Shown here one piece after another: positions 45,795 through 56,113 of a stretch of 64,000 bases of DNA. This DNA comes from Sympetrum striolatum (lineage: Eukaryota > Arthropoda > Insecta > Odonata > Libellulidae). The notes beneath the pieces are model-generated. The model saw only the letters and a list, made by a program, of their open reading frames with translations, was not told where the DNA came from and searched no databases. How positions within the stretch are numbered: the first letter of the stretch is position 1; the number at the start of each line of letters is the position of its first letter. The translations under genes were made by a program, and so were the position numbers. Location: NCBI GenBank assembly GCA_947579665.1, contig CANPUZ010000047.1, forward strand, positions 310,001 through 374,000. Reading direction: 5' to 3'.

Positions 45795-46000
45795 CGTTTC
45801 TTACCATTTAGCGGTTTCGAATTTAGCAGTTCCGAAGAAGTAGCAGTTTCAAAGGTAGCTCCTATCAAGCGTTAGCAGTTCAGAAATAGCAGTTTAGAAA
45901 TTAGCAGTTCCGAAGACGTAGCTGTTCTTCTTCAGTATTAGCACCATCTACAGTAGCAGTTCTTTGGAAGTAGCTGTTTCAAAACTAGCGCAAATATTTA
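45795..46000 (+). repeat. TAGCAGTT minisatellite
   Basis: About ten irregular units of 15-25 bp built on TAGCAGTTCCGAA or TAGCAGTTTCAAA. Unrelated in core to CGCTTAG. Confidence 0.75.
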
Positions 46001-46380
46001 AGTTAAGTTATCATTTTCTCCATTGCAGGCTTCATTTACAAATTAAATTACGAAATAACTGTAAATAATTACCAATTTTTACGATGTATCTGTTTTAAAA
46101 TATAGCTGCTCTGAAGTTTTAAAACATTACTAATTACGTATTCCATTGTCACATTATTAATATTACAATTACAAACTCCATATAACAAAATATATACATA
46201 AACATGCTTACATACAAATATTTACACGCTTACGTACAAAAATTCATAATTTTTCGCAAAAGAAGAAAAAAATCACTTGCTAAAATTTACGATAAGTTGA
46301 CAGTAAATTAATTATGAAATTGAACGGGTTGGTTTAAAAATTCATTAATTGAATATAAACAATTTTAATTAACATTCAAA
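46001..46380. other. AT-rich spacer
   Basis: Nothing recognised apart from a D1 core-like scrap near 46020-46070. Confidence 0.3.
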
Positions 46381-46810
46381 CCACAAAGACATCCCCGCAG
46401 ATTATCCTTGGTTCGACGCTAGGTCAGGGCAAATATTGTCCTATTTAAAATGCAATAAGGTGATTTTTTAGATCGTGTTTTGAATACCTTCCCGATAACG
46501 TGGAAACTTGAAACTCGCCATTTAAATAAAGATCATAGATATGACTCATATGCGGTGTTTTATGTTTCCCTGATCGTCCTTGGTTCGATCCCAGAGAGCC
46601 GTTTTCATTGCTCTATGCATTTCAGATGGGAATAACTTAATTTTAGGCTCTTCCCAGTGTGATATCGAATTCAAACTTTTGATTGGATTGGTGTTATCCC
46701 TATTATGTCATCGTATTTATCTTCCAGAAGGTCCTGGGTTCGACACCAGGTCACTTAGATCGATTTTTATCTACATAAAATTGGATTCCAGTATTATTCA
46801 AACCAAATAC
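46381..46810 (+). repeat. B-box module array
   Basis: Motifs at 46413 (CCTTGGTTCGACGC), 46585 (CCTTGGTTCGATCC) and 46740 (CCTGGGTTCGACACC) are spaced 172 and 155 bp. These correspond to reverse-complement modules five, four and three of the 2574 unit. Confidence 0.78.
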
Positions 46811-46834
46811 AACTTTACAAAGCACAGTACTTAA

Positions 46835-47125
46835 AAGTACTAAGCGGACCCAACATGCGTTAACCGCAATAAGCAGATACCCAGCAAAGTCATCTTAAAC
46901 TCAGCGGACTCATCATTAACTAAGCGCACTCAGGAAATACTTAGCAAATTCATCACTAAGCCAACCCTTTATATACTAAGAGCACTCAGCACATACTAAG
47001 CGGATTAAACAGACATTTAGCGCTGTTAACACATACCTAGCAAAATCATGATATACTAAGCGTAGTCGTCATTAACTAAGGGAACTCAACACTTACTAAG
47101 CGAACTCATCACTAACTAAGCGGTA
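46835..47125 (-). repeat. CGCTTAG-family minisatellite
   Basis: About 13 monomers (CACATACTAAGCGGATTAAA type). Confidence 0.85.
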
Positions 47126-47284
47126 TTCTTGCAGTATGAATGCTACTTTTGCTCGTGTAATATGACAACGTATGTAAATATAACAACGTTTGGATTCCGC
47201 TGATAATCGCGTACTTTGGGACAATTGGAGGACTTCCGGTCGCCACAAAAGAAATGCGAAGTGTAATTCACTAAATTCATCAGA

Positions 47285-47430
47285 ACTTCGCTTATTTAAT
47301 GATTTATTCACTTAGTTTGTGATTACTTCTACTTGTTCTATGATTAGTTCGCTTACTTAATGATTACTTCGCTTACTTAATGATTACTTAGCTTAGTTAA
47401 TGATTACTTCGCGTAGTTAATTATTTCTCT
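47285..47430 (+). repeat. CGCTTAG-family minisatellite
   Basis: About seven monomers (TTACTTAATGATTACTTCGC type). Opposite in orientation to the array 160 bp upstream. Confidence 0.85.
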
Positions 47431-47454
47431 CTTTGGGACATACACTATAAACTA

Positions 47455-47765
47455 TATTTCATCCCACTGATTGGAGATTATGACATTTTCCCCTGAATCT
47501 TATAGTCACAGTGATGCAGAGGCGCAATGCACTCTGCCTACGTTCCAGGATACATTTAATGTGACGAAGATGAAGCGTGAGATATGCCCGGAAAGTGGGA
47601 GACCTCGGTTCGAGTCCCAGCCATAGGAAGATGAGACTTATTTCCTCTTGTTTGACATTTAGGATTGGGATAAATGATTGCGTGACTCTAGTAAGGTGGG
47701 GTTCGACCCAAGAACGGCAGCCTATCTGTCGTTAAGACAGAAAAGTACAGTAAAAACAGATATAA
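47455..47765 (+). repeat. Dispersed repeat D3, inverted copy
   Basis: Near reverse complement of 22385-22690, with GACCTCGGTTCGAGTCCCAG (about 47602) and GGTGGGGTTCGACCCAAG (about 47695). Confidence 0.75.
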
Positions 47766-47784
47766 AACTAACTATAGCTATATG

Positions 47785-47895
47785 TATAAAATCGAAATTC
47801 TGTGGGTGTGTTTGTCTTGGATTGGAGGCCACACCGTTCGTCCGATTCGCTTCAAACTTTATACACGAGTCCTCTGCGACCTGAAAGGAATTAAT
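47785..47895 (+). repeat. D1 head-end fragment
   Basis: GTTTGTCTTGGATTGGAGGC then the CACACCGTTCGTCC block, ending at CGACCTGAAAGGAATT. Confidence 0.7.
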
Positions 47896-48067
47896 TTAAA
47901 AATTAATTTAAAAAGAAAAAACTCCTATTGCCGTAATTCAACCAAGTAAGAAAACACTGTGACTTACCTTGGGGTGGTTCCACTGCTTCATCTGGAGAGT
48001 CCAACGTTGCAGGGGAACACCGGTATTTGGACACTATATACGCATTTCGGAAACTAAGTTTCCATCC
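47896..48067 (-). other. Unassigned sequence joined to the 3' end of the gypsy pol
   Basis: Minus-strand text after the pol homology (GGGGTTGTTAGCTACTGAGG and on) does not match the gypsy LTR seen at 55718-56113. It carries a small inverted repeat GGAAACTTAGTTTCC (48044-48058). Origin unknown. Confidence 0.4.
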
Positions 48068-51000
48068 TCAGTAGCTAACAACCCCAATCCCCCAAACTAA
48101 CTTGCCCCACATCTTCTGTAATCGGGAACGCAAATTCGCCACAGCGCCGTCATCGAAGTCTTCAACCTCACGCGAAACACATTCGAACGGCGTCGTCATC
48201 GTGAATCCGAAAACCAACTCGTGCGGTGAATACTTCGTGCTTCGATGCACACTTGTATTGTATGCAGTCACCGCATAGTTTAACCACTCGTCCCAGTCAT
48301 TATGTTTACTATTGACATAATGACTGAGCATCTGTGCAATTGTCCGGTGTACCCTTTCCACTCGGCCGTTCGTTTCCGGGTGGTATGAGGAGGTTCTCAA
48401 CTGTTTCACCTGCAGCAACTTACAAACTCCCTTAAACAACTCTGACATAAAGTTAGTTCCTTGGTCTGTCAGAACTTTTTGAGGGACGCCGAACCGTAAA
48501 ATCCATTCTTTCACCAAAGCCCCCGACACTGACTCCGCCGTTTGGTCCGGCAAGGCCACCATCACGATGTACCGTGAAAAATGATCCATAATCGTCAAAA
48601 TGAATCTATTTCCTCGGTTCGTTTTCGGAAGGGGCCCTACAACGTCTAAAGCCACAAAATCGAACGGCCTGTTCGTAGCAGGAAGTGGCTGTAGGGGCGC
48701 TCGGCTCCTTCCATAAGGACTCCTTAGTTTGCAAGAGACACAATTTCTTGCGTATTCTTCCCCTTGCCTCCTAATTCCCGGCCACCAATATTGGGACAAA
48801 AGTCTAGCCCTCGTGGCGTTCACTCCCAAATGTCCCGATAACGCATGGTCATGACATTGCAACAATATCTGTTCTCTAAGTGAAACGGGGACCGCTATTC
48901 GGTTCCCATCCTTTGTTCTACGATGCACTACACCATCAATCACTAAGAAGTCCTTATTTCTTCTCCATTCCTTACACTCTTCATCCCGCTCCTGTGCCTT
49001 CCCGAAATTGACACTCCCCTCCACCGTGACTCCTCTCACCTTTCGACTGAGCGCATCTGCATTTGCATGACATTTCCCGGGCTTATGTACCGCCTCGAAA
49101 TCATACTCAGCTAATCTAAGGGACCACCTCATTAAACGGCTACTTGGATCCTTAAGCTCAAATAGCCACTTTATTGCTGAATGATCGGTATATACCTTAA
49201 ATCTGCGTCCCGTCACATAACAACGATACTGATTGATTCCAAAAACTACAGCGAGTAACTCTTTCTCCGTAGTGGAATAATTCAGTTCTGCCGCCTTCAG
49301 CTGTCTGGAAGCGTAAGCCACGGGATGCTCGTGTCCGTTCACGACCTGCGACAACACCGCCCCGACCGCGAAATTGCTAGCGTCAGTAGAGATTACGAAA
49401 GGCAGCGAGAAGTCGGGATAGACGAGTACGGGGCTGTTTACTAGCGCGCCCTTTAAAGTCTCTAGCGTCTCGTCGCATTCCGGAGTCCAAACAAATGCCA
49501 CGCCCTTCTTTAGCAATCTTGTAAGAGGGCGTGCGATGACCGCGTAGTTCTCTATGAATCGACGATAATAATTCGCCAACCCTAGGAACGACCGCACTTC
49601 CTTCGTGGATTTTGGCGTTGGATAATCCCTTACAGCGGATATTTTCTCTGGGTCCGGACATATCCCCTTTCCACTTATTATGTGACCTAAATACTTCACT
49701 TCCTCTTGCGCAAAGTGGCACTTCTCTAACTTCAGTGAAAGTCTGGCACTCCTAAGTTTCTCTAAAACAAGGCGTAACCTTTTAGCGTGTTCTTTTATGC
49801 TGTTGCTAAAAATGATAACGTCATCGAGATACACAAGGCACTGCGTCGGTTTCAGCCCACGGAGTACCCCGTCCATCATCCGCTGGAATGTCGCCGGCGC
49901 GTTTCTGAGCCCAAATGGCATCCTGACGTATTCATAATGGCCACTATCAACTATGAATGCGGTCTTTTCTTGCGATTCGCGCCCCATTGGAATCTGGTGG
50001 TACCCACTCGTTAAGTCTAGCGTAGTGAAGTACTTACATCCCCCTAAATAATCAAGTGTTTCCACGATGTTCGGAATGGGGTAGACGTCCGGCTTAGTAA
50101 CTGCGTTGAGTGACCGAAAATCAACGCAGAACCGATATTTCGGCGTCCCATCGGCTGTTTTTTTCGGAACAATCACAACAGGGGAAGCCCAAGGGCTTTC
50201 GCTAGGTACAATAATCCCCGCGTCCAGCTGTTCTCGTACGAGTTGCTCTATCAGCGGTTTTTGATGGAATGGCGTACGGTAGGGCTTCCTATAAATAGGG
50301 CGCGCGTCTCCCGTGGGGATATCATGCGCGATTAAATGGGTTGCGGGTGGACTATCCAATTCCAGAAACAGTTCTTGGTATTCCTCCAACACAGGCAATA
50401 GCACGTTCTTATCTTCTGGGGGCAAGTGTTTTAATTTTGTGCCCAAGTCCCTTGCATTGTTTTCGGTATTTATCGATCTAATCCACCGCACTCCCTTCTC
50501 ACATCTATCGCGCAATACGGCATTTCCGCCCTCGCTTCCTCCGTCGACCACTTCACTAACTAACGCGATTGCTACACCTTTCCCTAAGGTTGTTTCCTCA
50601 AAACCGAAATTGCTCACCTGCGCCATAACCGTTCCGTCTTTCCCGATTTTGCCCACGCTCCTAGCCACCCAACAGTTATCGTTCTCAAAACCCGACTCCA
50701 GAATGTATGTCTGCCCTTCCTTCCATTGATCCACGGGAAGTTCCAAGCGAAACAACTTCGTGCTCCGGGATGGTATCACTTCCGCCACCGCCAGCCTCAC
50801 CGGTATATCCACGAGCGGACGACGACCCCTTGCCGCCTCTCGGCAGCTTTTCTCCTCCCTCGCCTCACCGTCGTTACTGGTAGGGGCCGCTGCCGTCGAT
50901 CCCGGCGCCCATCGCCGATATTCTTCCTCACCAAGAGGCACCACATTCTCTCCGAGCCGCAACTCCGCCCTCCTTAAATCGATTACGGCGCCGTGCTCTC

Positions 51001-51448
51001 GGAGAAAATCTAACCCCACAATCCCGGAATATTTTCCCAACGATTCCACTACTTGCGCTTTAAAGGAGCAAACAGACCTTCCGATTCGGATATCGGTTCG
51101 AACCTCCCCATAGTTCCAGATGTATTTTCCCGTAATACCTCTGATTCTGTAGGAGCTCCTCTGCGGCTTTAAGTTCCCACTACACTGCTTTGTTAATAAC
51201 GACACCTGCGCCCCGGTGTCAATGAGCAGCTGCCGCTCCTTACCGCCACACTCCACCCGCACCACAAGGTCCTGGCCACCAGCACCCTGGTCAACGCGAG
51301 GTAGAAGCACGTCTACTGGGGGATCCCGCCGGCGGCGAACGTGGCCCCTCTTCCGTTTAAAGCTTCTTTCCGCCCTTGGGACGTCTGATGCTCTTGAGCT
51401 CGTGCCGTGCCTCCGCAATCCCGAGCGAAATGACCCGTCCTTCCGCAA
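48068..51448 (-). pseudogene. Ty3/gypsy Pol: protease, RT, RNase H, integrase (C-terminus lost)
   Basis: This polyprotein copies and integrates the element. Domains along the 1,126-residue frame: protease with LLIDTGAQ (DTG at 77-79); RT with the first Asp at 478 (TTLDLTSGYH) and YLDD at 540-543; RNase H with D689, E728 and D755; integrase with an HHCC finger (H868, H873, C903, C906) and a D935, D995, E1031 triad in which the last two are separated by exactly 35 residues. True Pol probably begins near residue 30, where a -1 frameshift from gag would enter. Homology stops near residue 1114; the last dozen residues come from flanking DNA. There are no internal stops. The residues before 30 overlap the gag frame. 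Confidence 0.93.
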
Positions 51449-51459
51449 TTGAAACAGCG
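51313..51459 (-). pseudogene. Gypsy gag, 3' fragment with a zinc knuckle
   Basis: Downstream of the inserted transposon the frame carries a CCHC knuckle (CFNCGRTGHFARDC), then a short polar tail and a stop at the pol overlap. In the same frame, once the insertion and one copy of the 5-bp duplication are discounted, it is continuous with the 5' gag part. The knuckle would bind the element's RNA. Confidence 0.85.
51355..51361 (-). promoter_or_regulatory. Candidate -1 frameshift heptamer joining gag to pol
   Basis: The minus strand reads T TTA AAC in the gag phase (GCT TTA AAC), a canonical -1 slippery heptamer. Slipping there moves from the gag frame, which stops near 51313, straight into the pol frame. 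The relative frames of gag and pol differ by -1 as required. Confidence 0.65.
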
Positions 51460-52194
51460 CACAGTGGGCTGGAATCGAAAAAACCTGGACAAGGGGCTAA
51501 AATGGTTTTTTTGAGTGCGGTTATTGAAACTTGGCATTGCTATTGTAAAATGATTGAATTTTATGTTCCCGCTCATCGTATTTTAAAATTTTCAGGCGCC
51601 AAATAGATACAGGGCGTCAAACTTGAGAAATGTTCACGAAAACGGGAAGTTTCGGATTTTTCGGAAAAACGTTCAAGTTCGTTGATATATAGTTGCTTTT
51701 GAGAGAAGCTGCTGGAAAAAACGACACATCAGTAAACTAGCATTACTCTTTGTTTTTCAGTTCGCTGAATGTTTTAAGCTCTAAGATGGTTCTTTGGTTA
51801 TTTAAAGCAACAAAATGGCGGACACCTTTTTCGGACAAATTTCGAGATAAAGTAAGGAAATCAACTAGGTAAAAAGCAATGGACTATCAAGTCTCTTATA
51901 CCACGTCAATCTACAAGGCTTCCAGATATGGAATCTGAAGAGACTGTTTCATTTCACCTGCTACCCTGTGATTGCCGTGGATTTTTCCTAAGCGCTGCGC
52001 GGTCCGGCTGGGCACCGTAGAATCCCCAAATCCAGTTTAGGCGTCTTTTTGGTTAGGTTGATTCGAAAATTTGGCTTCTTTTATGTTTAATTCTGGCAAA
52101 CCATATTAAAAACTTATTTTAATACACTTTAAGATATGAGTTTGGGACCATTACTTTAGTTAATAAATGCGGAATTGAGAAATTTTTGCACATT
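51460..52194 (+). repeat. Left 735-bp terminal inverted repeat of the Transib-like element
   Basis: Starts CACAGTG. A nonamer-like GAAAAAACC follows after 10 bases and matches seven of nine positions of the RSS nonamer, though at the wrong spacing for a 12- or 23-signal. It pairs along its length with 54100-54832. Confidence 0.85.
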
Positions 52195-54099
52195 GGGGAA
52201 ATCGTCTGTTAGTTAGTTTAATACGTATAAAAACTCTTAAAATTGTTAATATTCCTGTGACCTTTACACATATTACCTTAATTGTCGGAATGGCTGCGTA
52301 AATCTCAATTATTAATTGTAATTAACGTATTTCAGTACCTTATTAAGTGCCTCCCGCTCAGTCGTCAGAAGATTCTTCATCTGAATCCTCGGATTCAAAT
52401 AACTCACTCTCTCGGTCGTCGATGATCAGGAGATTTCTTAACTCTGTTGTTAGGATCCTTTTCTTCTTGGATTTCAATGTGCCTTACATGGTAAACCTAG
52501 CATCTGATGTTACCAGCAGCCTTTTTATTAAATCCCTATTAGTGGCTATTCTCGTGTGTTTCCTCGTGAATCTTACCCGAAACCTACTGATATTTTTGTT
52601 TCTAGCTTCCATGGCTTCTTAGGATAGCTCTTCCAACGGAAGAATCGCATATTTTGATATTCCTGTTCCGTGAATAAGTACTTTATGTTCTGTTGGAGGC
52701 ATATAGTACCAATGATACAAATTTACGTAGAAACAGGCAGTATCCCAGCAGTAGCTTGAAAAAATGGAAAATTTATTCCATCTTTGGAATGCTCTTCGTC
52801 TCCTTCTTCCATTGAAGGCGAATTGGCTGCCAAAACATGTTGAGGATGGCCGCGGATTTGATCATATTATTTTACCTTAATTTAATATAATAACCAAATT
52901 ATTGAAATGACTAGATGAAAGTTGTCTTTCTTTTAAGTTTAAGTTTGAGTAAAACGCTGAATTAGTGCTATTCATCTGTATTATTGTTGACTGAACGGAG
53001 AGGAACGAGAGATCTCACGAATAAGAACTCGTCCGATTTTCCCTCCTGTTGCCATCCTTGCTTATACAGTGAATGGCCAGAGCTTCCATCGAAACCATAT
53101 TTGCAGGTTAGAGAGCATTTGATTTTACGCTTTGAGGCTTGTACTGTTGATACTGAAGCTACAATTCCTGACGCTGTATGTGCTAGCAGAGATTACAAAT
53201 TCACGTCGCAAGTCTCTTCCGAAACGGAAATCCCTTCTGGATATGGAGCAAGGAAGTACCTAAGAGAATCATTCACATCAGAGTTTAATCTTTCAAGTTC
53301 AACTTTCGAGTCAAAAAAATCAGCAGATGATTCTTTCGATCCAATATTGATTTGGTTTCCTTCACTTTTATAATTACTTGATGAATCATCAATCGAGTAA
53401 TTTCGGAAAAATGCATTTCACAAAAGACTATGTTTCAATAAACGTCAAGTAAAAGACTATTTAAAAAACGGAAATAAATAAGGTTCTGTAGCTTAATTCT
53501 CCATGTTGAATGATGAAAAGTACCCAATTCACTACTTAGATACGCGATTTTCGGTAAATAAACATTTAAGATTCTTATCATTCTTGGTAAAAAAATATCA
53601 AATTTTCTAAAAAACTTTTTTATACACCATCTACCCATATTTTTTTCATTTTAATAAATTACTCATACTTTATGTGATGGATTAGCTCGAGATATCCAAA
53701 TAACAGCCCCAGGGCAAACGGATCGTCGTTGTATCTCGTGGATTCTCTTGAAGCCAAAAGACTGTGGCAGGATATCCGAAAACCAAAAGCACAAGAAACT
53801 AACTTTTTGCCTTCAAAGAAAGACTAAAACTGAAATTCCCAATTATTTTCTCTTTCCTAACAACTCCGAAGGAACGTGCCCAATAGCCCTAGCAAAGGGG
53901 CGGATGCGTACGGATGTTGGTATTGCACTAGAGTGCCGTAAACCGTACTTAACTCAGGGCCCATAAAATAAGGGCCGGCTAAAATTGGCAGATGAGAAGA
54001 TTTCTCAATTCTGTTAAGATTATTTTTGACCAGGATAGAAAATATAAAGTTCGCTAGAGTTATTTTTACTGGTAAAATATAATATACACCAATGTCTCT
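52195..54099. other. Interior of the Transib-like element, unrecognised
   Basis: About 1.9 kb without a transposase frame. Plus-strand frames at 52347-52622 (Ser-rich start SSEDSSSESSDSNNSLS, then a hydrophobic stretch) and 52984-53373 (129 aa) match nothing I know. A splice acceptor-like TTTCAG lies at about 52330-52335. It could be captured DNA or a decayed coding region. Confidence 0.4.
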
Positions 54100-54832
54100 A
54101 ATGTGCAAAAATTTCTCAATTCCGCATTTATTTATAGTAATGGTCCCAAACTCATATCTCAAAGTGTATTAAAATAAGTTTTTAATATGGTTTGCCAGAA
54201 TTAAACATAAAAGAAGCCAAATTTTCGAATCAACCTAACCAAAAAGACGCCTAAACTGGATTTGGGGATTCTACGACGCCCAGCCGGACCGCGCAGCGCT
54301 TAGGAAAAGTCCACCGCAATCACAGGGTAGCAGGTGAAATGAAACAGTCTCTTCAGATTCCGTATCTAGAAGTCTTGTAGATTGACGTGGTATAAGAGAC
54401 TTGATAGTCCATCGCTTTTTACCTAGTTGATTTCCTTACTTTATCTCGACATTTGTCCGAAAAAGGTGTCCGCCATTTTGTTGCTTTAAATAACCAAAGA
54501 ACCATCTTAGAGCATAAAACATTCAGCGAACTGAAAAACAAAGAGTAATGCTAGTTTACTGATGTGTCGTTTTTTCCAGCAGCTTCTCTCAAAAGCAACT
54601 ATATATCAACGAACTTGAACGTTTTTCCGAAAAATCCGAAACTTCCCGTTTTCGTGAACATTTCTCAAGTTTGACGCCCTGTATCTATTTGACGCCTGAA
54701 AATTTTAAAATACGATGAGCGGGAACATAAAATTCAATCATTTTGCAATAACAATGCCAAGTTTCAATAACCGCACTCAAAAAAACCATTTTTAGCCCCT
54801 TGTCCAGGTTTTTTCGATTCTAGCCCACTGTG
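54100..54832 (-). repeat. Right 733-bp terminal inverted repeat of the Transib-like element
   Basis: Reverse complement of the left repeat with few differences seen by eye (for example GGCTAGAATCG for GGCTGGAATCG, and one extra A after GGGGCTAAAA). The low divergence suggests recent insertion or gene conversion. Confidence 0.85.
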
Positions 54833-55668
54833 CAGCGCCCCCTTTTCCGTTTATTACATTCGCGTGCAAAGTGTCCCGGCTGGTTGCACGAGTAGCACCG
54901 GTCTATTGGAGCCGAGAATACGCTCCTATCTTGGTACTGCATGATGGGGCGCCTCTCCACCTCCTGGATTCTCAAAACGGCCTCCAGAGCCGCCTCGAAC
55001 GTCGCTGGCATCGACAAGCGGCATTGACGTCCAACCTCTCCACTCAAGCCATTCAGGAACGCGTCCAATGCCCTCTGATCGGCCTCATATCTGACTGCAC
55101 GCACAAATTCGGCAGGCCCCTCCGTCGTGTAGGTGCGCGCATTAATCTTCCTAATTCTACCGGCGAACTCTCTTATTTCTTCGCCGCGGTTGATTCGAAC
55201 CGTCGACAAAAGCTCGCGGTTGAACCGGCTGCTCCTTGTGGGACCAAACCTATCTAAAAGCTGCTTCTTAAGCTCCTCATAACTAGCCCCCCTGCATTCC
55301 TCTTTACTGCGGACAAACGCCTCTGCCTCTCCGTTTAATCGCAGCCGCGTCACCGCCACCTTCTCATGTTCTCCCCAACCGCTCAACTGTCCTATTGCCT
55401 CAATCTTATCGAGGAATGCTTCCACATCTTCCTCAGCTGCACCCGAAAAGCTGATCGTCGAAGTGAGAGGCAAATAATTCCTTCCCCCAAGTGATACGTC
55501 CCCGGCGTGAGAAGTCTCCGTTCTTGTGGCCTGACTCGCTCTTAATTCCCTCAATTGCTCGTACAACTCATTGACCACCTGCTGGAGCTCCATTTCTCGA
55601 CCCGATACACTCACACGTCCCGCCATCTCCCTCACTTCGACTTCTGGCTCTTCCGACGATATATCCAC
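54833..55668 (-). pseudogene. Gypsy gag, 5' part: capsid and first zinc knuckle
   Basis: The structural protein of the particle. The ATG at 55668 lies 29 bases after the primer-binding site. The order is an acidic N-terminus, a short coiled stretch (ELQQVVNELYEQLRELRAS), a retrotransposon capsid domain (EEDVEAFLDKIEAI, AVTRLRLNGEAEAFV, LKKQLLDRFG) and a CCHC knuckle (CYSCNQPGHFAREC). The reading frame is cut at the target duplication of the inserted element; the last three residues before the stop come from the transposon end. Confidence 0.9.
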
Positions 55669-55696
55669 CCTCGGACTGCTGGGATTTTCAGCACAA

Positions 55697-55714
55697 ATCC
55701 CACTTCTGACACCA
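55697..55714 (-). other. Gypsy primer-binding site, tRNA-Leu type
   Basis: The minus strand reads TGGTGTCAGAAGTGGGAT directly after the LTR end (…GCTAACA plus a few bases). It is complementary to the 3' end of a Leu tRNA ending CCCACTTCTGACACCA, recalled from general knowledge of Leu(CAA)-type tRNAs. Confidence 0.65.
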
Positions 55715-55717
55715 AAA

Positions 55718-56113
55718 TGTTAGCACTCCCAAAGCTGGGGGTCCGCCGAGGTGAGGACAGGGAACGCGGAAAAACACCAAATGTTAAAACTTAATCCGTT
55801 TCTGAACATCCCCCGTGCTCTCGCATCACCGTACTCCCGACCCACACTCCCATTGACGACTGACTCCCTTCACTCTCCGCTCTTCCCACCGCGGAGTCAA
55901 GAATCGCCGCAAGATCGGCGATTCTCACGGTGTAGAGTACACCCTCCCTGTCCTCCAGAGAAAGGGAGCTATACTTCCATGTGCGAGGAATGTGTCTACC
56001 GTAGGTGCGAAAGCGTGGGACCACTCATGCAAGGTACGCTATTCGCACGGATGGAAAGAAGCACACACACATCCTCATGCTGCCGTGGAGGAACGGGAGC
56101 CCATTTCCTTACA
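55718..56113 (-). repeat. Gypsy 5' LTR (right boundary uncertain)
   Basis: On the minus strand the repeat ends ...GAGTGCTAACA at 55718 and, if the left limit is at TGTAAGGAAATGGGCTCC (56113), it begins TG and ends CA, about 396 bp. No second LTR is available to confirm the limits. Confidence 0.55.

Larger units (their letters stand above)
51455..54837 (+). mobile_element. Transib-like DNA transposon inserted in gypsy gag
   Basis: The element is 51460-54832 (3,373 bp), flanked by a 5-bp duplication CAGCG (51455-51459 and 54833-54837). The ends are CACAGTGGGCT and AGCCCACTGTG. Inverted repeats are very long: 51460-52194 (735 bp) and 54100-54832 (733 bp), almost identical by eye. CAC-starting ends with a GC-rich 5-bp duplication are the signature of the Transib superfamily, the group related to RAG1; CACAGTG is exactly the recombination-signal heptamer. 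No Transib transposase is recognisable inside, so this looks non-autonomous. Confidence 0.75.
48068..56113 (-). mobile_element. Ty3/gypsy LTR retrotransposon, 3' end missing, gag split by a DNA transposon
   Basis: Minus-strand order: 5' LTR (56113 to about 55718), primer-binding site (55714-55697), gag (55668 on), an inserted transposon (54832-51460), the rest of gag, then pol (about 51361 to 48107). Integrase ends before its C-terminal domain and no 3' LTR is seen between 47430 and 48067, so the 3' end is lost. Pol is otherwise uninterrupted, suggesting fairly recent activity. No env-like frame is visible. Confidence 0.9.

Noticed and set aside
50313..51113. Several plus-strand frames of 80-140 aa
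   Set aside because: They are antisense to the gypsy pol, which has clear catalytic motifs in the other strand.
51460..51482. A true 12-RSS at the transposon end
   Set aside because: The heptamer is exact, but the nonamer-like block is 10 bp away. At 12 bp only about four of nine positions agree.
51460..54832. hAT, piggyBac or CACTA identity for the long-TIR element
   Set aside because: The duplication is 5 bp (hAT 8, piggyBac TTAA, CACTA 2-3), and the ends begin CACAGTG.
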